A DNA stretch of 6,520 nt from Candidatus Altarchaeota archaeon (lineage in GTDB: Archaea; Altiarchaeota; Altiarchaeia; IMC4; QMZM01): positions 1 to 6,520 of the forward strand of contig JAHIKS010000076.1 in assembly GCA_018897475.1 (NCBI GenBank). The letters are read 5' to 3'. The position numbers and the translations under genes are program-made. The notes below the pieces were generated by a model. That model had not been told where the DNA came from. It ran no database searches and saw nothing but the letters and a program-made list of their open reading frames with translations. Of this stretch, positions 5,719-6,520 are shown one piece after another (within the stretch, counting starts at the first letter, position 1; the number at the start of each line of letters is the position of its first letter).

Positions 5719-6432
5719 ATGGACGTTCTGTCTTTCATGGAGCAGATGGGAACGAGCAACATATCCCTTGTTGCGGCCTTTTTTATCGGCCTGATGACGG
5801 CCATAAGCCCATGCCCCATGGCAACGAACATAACGGCAATAGCCTACGTATCCCGCAGAATCGACAACAGTGAGCACACATTGCTCGTGGGCCTCCTGTA
5901 TACCGCTGGCCGGGCATTCGCATACGCTGCCCTTGCCAGCCTGATTGTATACGTGGGGTTGAATACGCAACATATTGCACTATTCCTCCAGTCCTACGGT
6001 GAGAAAATTCTGGGCCCACTCCTTTTTTTAATCGGGCTTGTCATGCTTGAAGTGGTCACACTCGGATTCATTAAAGGCGGCGGAACCAAAATCAATGGCG
6101 TCAGGGAGAAGCTGGCGGACAGGGGCTATGTTGGTGCTTTTTTGCTGGGAATGATATTCGCACTATCATTTTGCCCCTTCAGCGCCGTGCTCTATTTCGG
6201 AATGCTTATCCCGCTGGCGTTAAAGACAAATGACGGATTGATAATCCCTTCGGTGTTTGGAATCGCAACCGGGCTCCCGGTCATCCTCTCATCCATGCTG
6301 CTTGTGAAAAGCGTTTCAATGCTTGGCAGGGTCATGCATAAGGTCCAATTATTTGAAAGGATAATGAGAAAATTCGTTGGAGTGGTGTTTGTTCTTGTGG
6401 GATTATACTACACGTTCGTGGCTTTGTTTTAG
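5719..6432 (+). CDS. arsG: ArsG-like CcdA/DsbD-type membrane protein
   Basis: This 237-residue protein has about six membrane segments and two cysteine motifs, SPCPMATN with Cys32 and LSFCPFSA with Cys152. In the CcdA/DsbD family such a pair, one in each half of the protein, passes electrons from cytosolic thioredoxin to proteins outside. The ISPCPMATNITAIAYVSRRI stretch (29-48) is characteristic of the ArsG branch, annotated as an efflux permease for aromatic aminobenzyl arsenicals. Further hydrophobic segments are at about 16-30, 56-80, 97-118, 138-162, 174-198 and 216-235. The start at 5719 follows the arsF stop after one base, with GGGGGAT at 5702-5708 as possible ribosome-binding site; an in-frame TTG at 5686 would overlap arsF and is not used. 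It closes the operon. Whether it exports an arsenical, moves electrons, or both cannot be decided from sequence. Confidence 0.85.
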   Translation: MDVLSFMEQMGTSNISLVAAFFIGLMTAISPCPMATNITAIAYVSRRIDNSEHTLLVGLLYTAGRAFAYAALASLIVYVGLNTQHIALFLQSYGEKILGPLLFLIGLVMLEVVTLGFIKGGGTKINGVREKLADRGYVGAFLLGMIFALSFCPFSAVLYFGMLIPLALKTNDGLIIPSVFGIATGLPVILSSMLLVKSVSMLGRVMHKVQLFERIMRKFVGVVFVLVGLYYTFVALF

Positions 6433-6440
6433 GTGAAAAT

Positions 6441-6466
6441 TAACACTCCCTAATAAAAACGTGTTA
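6441..6466. promoter_or_regulatory. Inverted repeat TAACAC-N14-GTGTTA around a TATA-like element
   Basis: Half-sites TAACAC (6441-6446) and GTGTTA (6461-6466) are exact reverse complements separated by 14 bases. The spacer contains CTAATAAAAA (6450-6459), centred about 25 bases before the ATG at 6479, the expected place for an archaeal TATA box of a leaderless mRNA. A dimeric repressor bound to both halves would cover the TATA box. Because the downstream gene looks like a NikR-type regulator, whose known operators are widely spaced dyads, self-regulation is plausible. A six-base stem with a 14-base loop is too weak to call a terminator. Confidence 0.5.
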
Positions 6467-6478
6467 CTAAATATAGTC

Positions 6479-6520
6479 ATGGCAAAGGAAACCGTGTCGA
6501 GAATCGGAGTATCCCTCCCC
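6479..6520 (+). CDS. nikR: NikR/CopG-type ribbon-helix-helix regulator, 3' end beyond the window
   Basis: Only 14 codons are visible: MAKETVSRIGVSLP. The alternating strand VSRIGVSLP is the N-terminal DNA-contacting beta strand of ribbon-helix-helix proteins, and this wording is very close to archaeal NikR nickel-responsive repressors, which usually continue with a leucine-rich helix ending in FD. The metal-binding ACT-like domain that would prove nickel sensing lies outside the window. The start is the first ATG after the arsG stop, with no ribosome-binding site, in keeping with leaderless expression from the TATA-like element upstream. It could also be a CopG-type protein without the metal domain. 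Confidence 0.6.
   Translation, partial: MAKETVSRIGVSLP

Noticed and set aside
6426..6466. Possible transcription terminator after arsG
   Set aside because: There is only a four-base T run at 6427-6430 and a six-base stem with a long loop; the dyad is better explained as a regulator site around the next TATA-like element.

Overview
The window reads as archaeal DNA. The start of arsR lies about one TATA-box distance downstream of a TTTAAATAT element, as expected for leaderless transcripts. Genes are packed with ATGA overlaps, arginine is mostly AGG/AGA and isoleucine often ATA. The radical SAM protein, the ferredoxin-MinD ATPases and the Ser/Thr-rich secreted protein are types common in anaerobic, mainly euryarchaeal-grade archaea. 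The genus cannot be told from this sequence. All supported genes are on the + strand, no stretch over 300 bases lacks a gene, and no RNA gene, CRISPR array or insertion sequence was seen. Region 1 (1-3621) is a tight directon of five genes: the C-terminal part of a COG0731-type radical SAM enzyme; a secreted protein with a beta-rich domain and a Ser/Thr-rich stalk that I do not recognise; a ZIP-family metal transporter; and two tandem MinD-like P-loop ATPases, each with an inserted two-cluster ferredoxin domain. Region 2 (3622-6432) is an arsenic/thiol-redox operon behind an AT-rich palindromic promoter: arsR repressor, ACR3 arsenite exporter, a 76-residue CxxC thioredoxin-like protein, an ArsF-like CxxC lipoprotein and an ArsG-like CcdA/DsbD-type membrane protein. 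The last three match the arsE-arsF-arsG arrangement described for organoarsenical reduction and export in Shewanella. Here they sit directly behind an inorganic arsenite exporter, and their predicted locations (cytosol, membrane, outer face) suggest a thiol electron relay across the membrane. Region 3 (6433-6520) is a short intergenic stretch holding an inverted repeat that brackets a TATA-like element, followed by the first 14 codons of a NikR-like ribbon-helix-helix regulator. Metal and thiol handling is the common theme: ZIP import, Fe-S ATPases, As(III) sensing and export, a disulfide relay, and a probable nickel regulator. The most notable element is the arsR-acr3-arsE/F/G composite operon, followed by the paired ferredoxin-ATPases and the two dyad-containing promoters.
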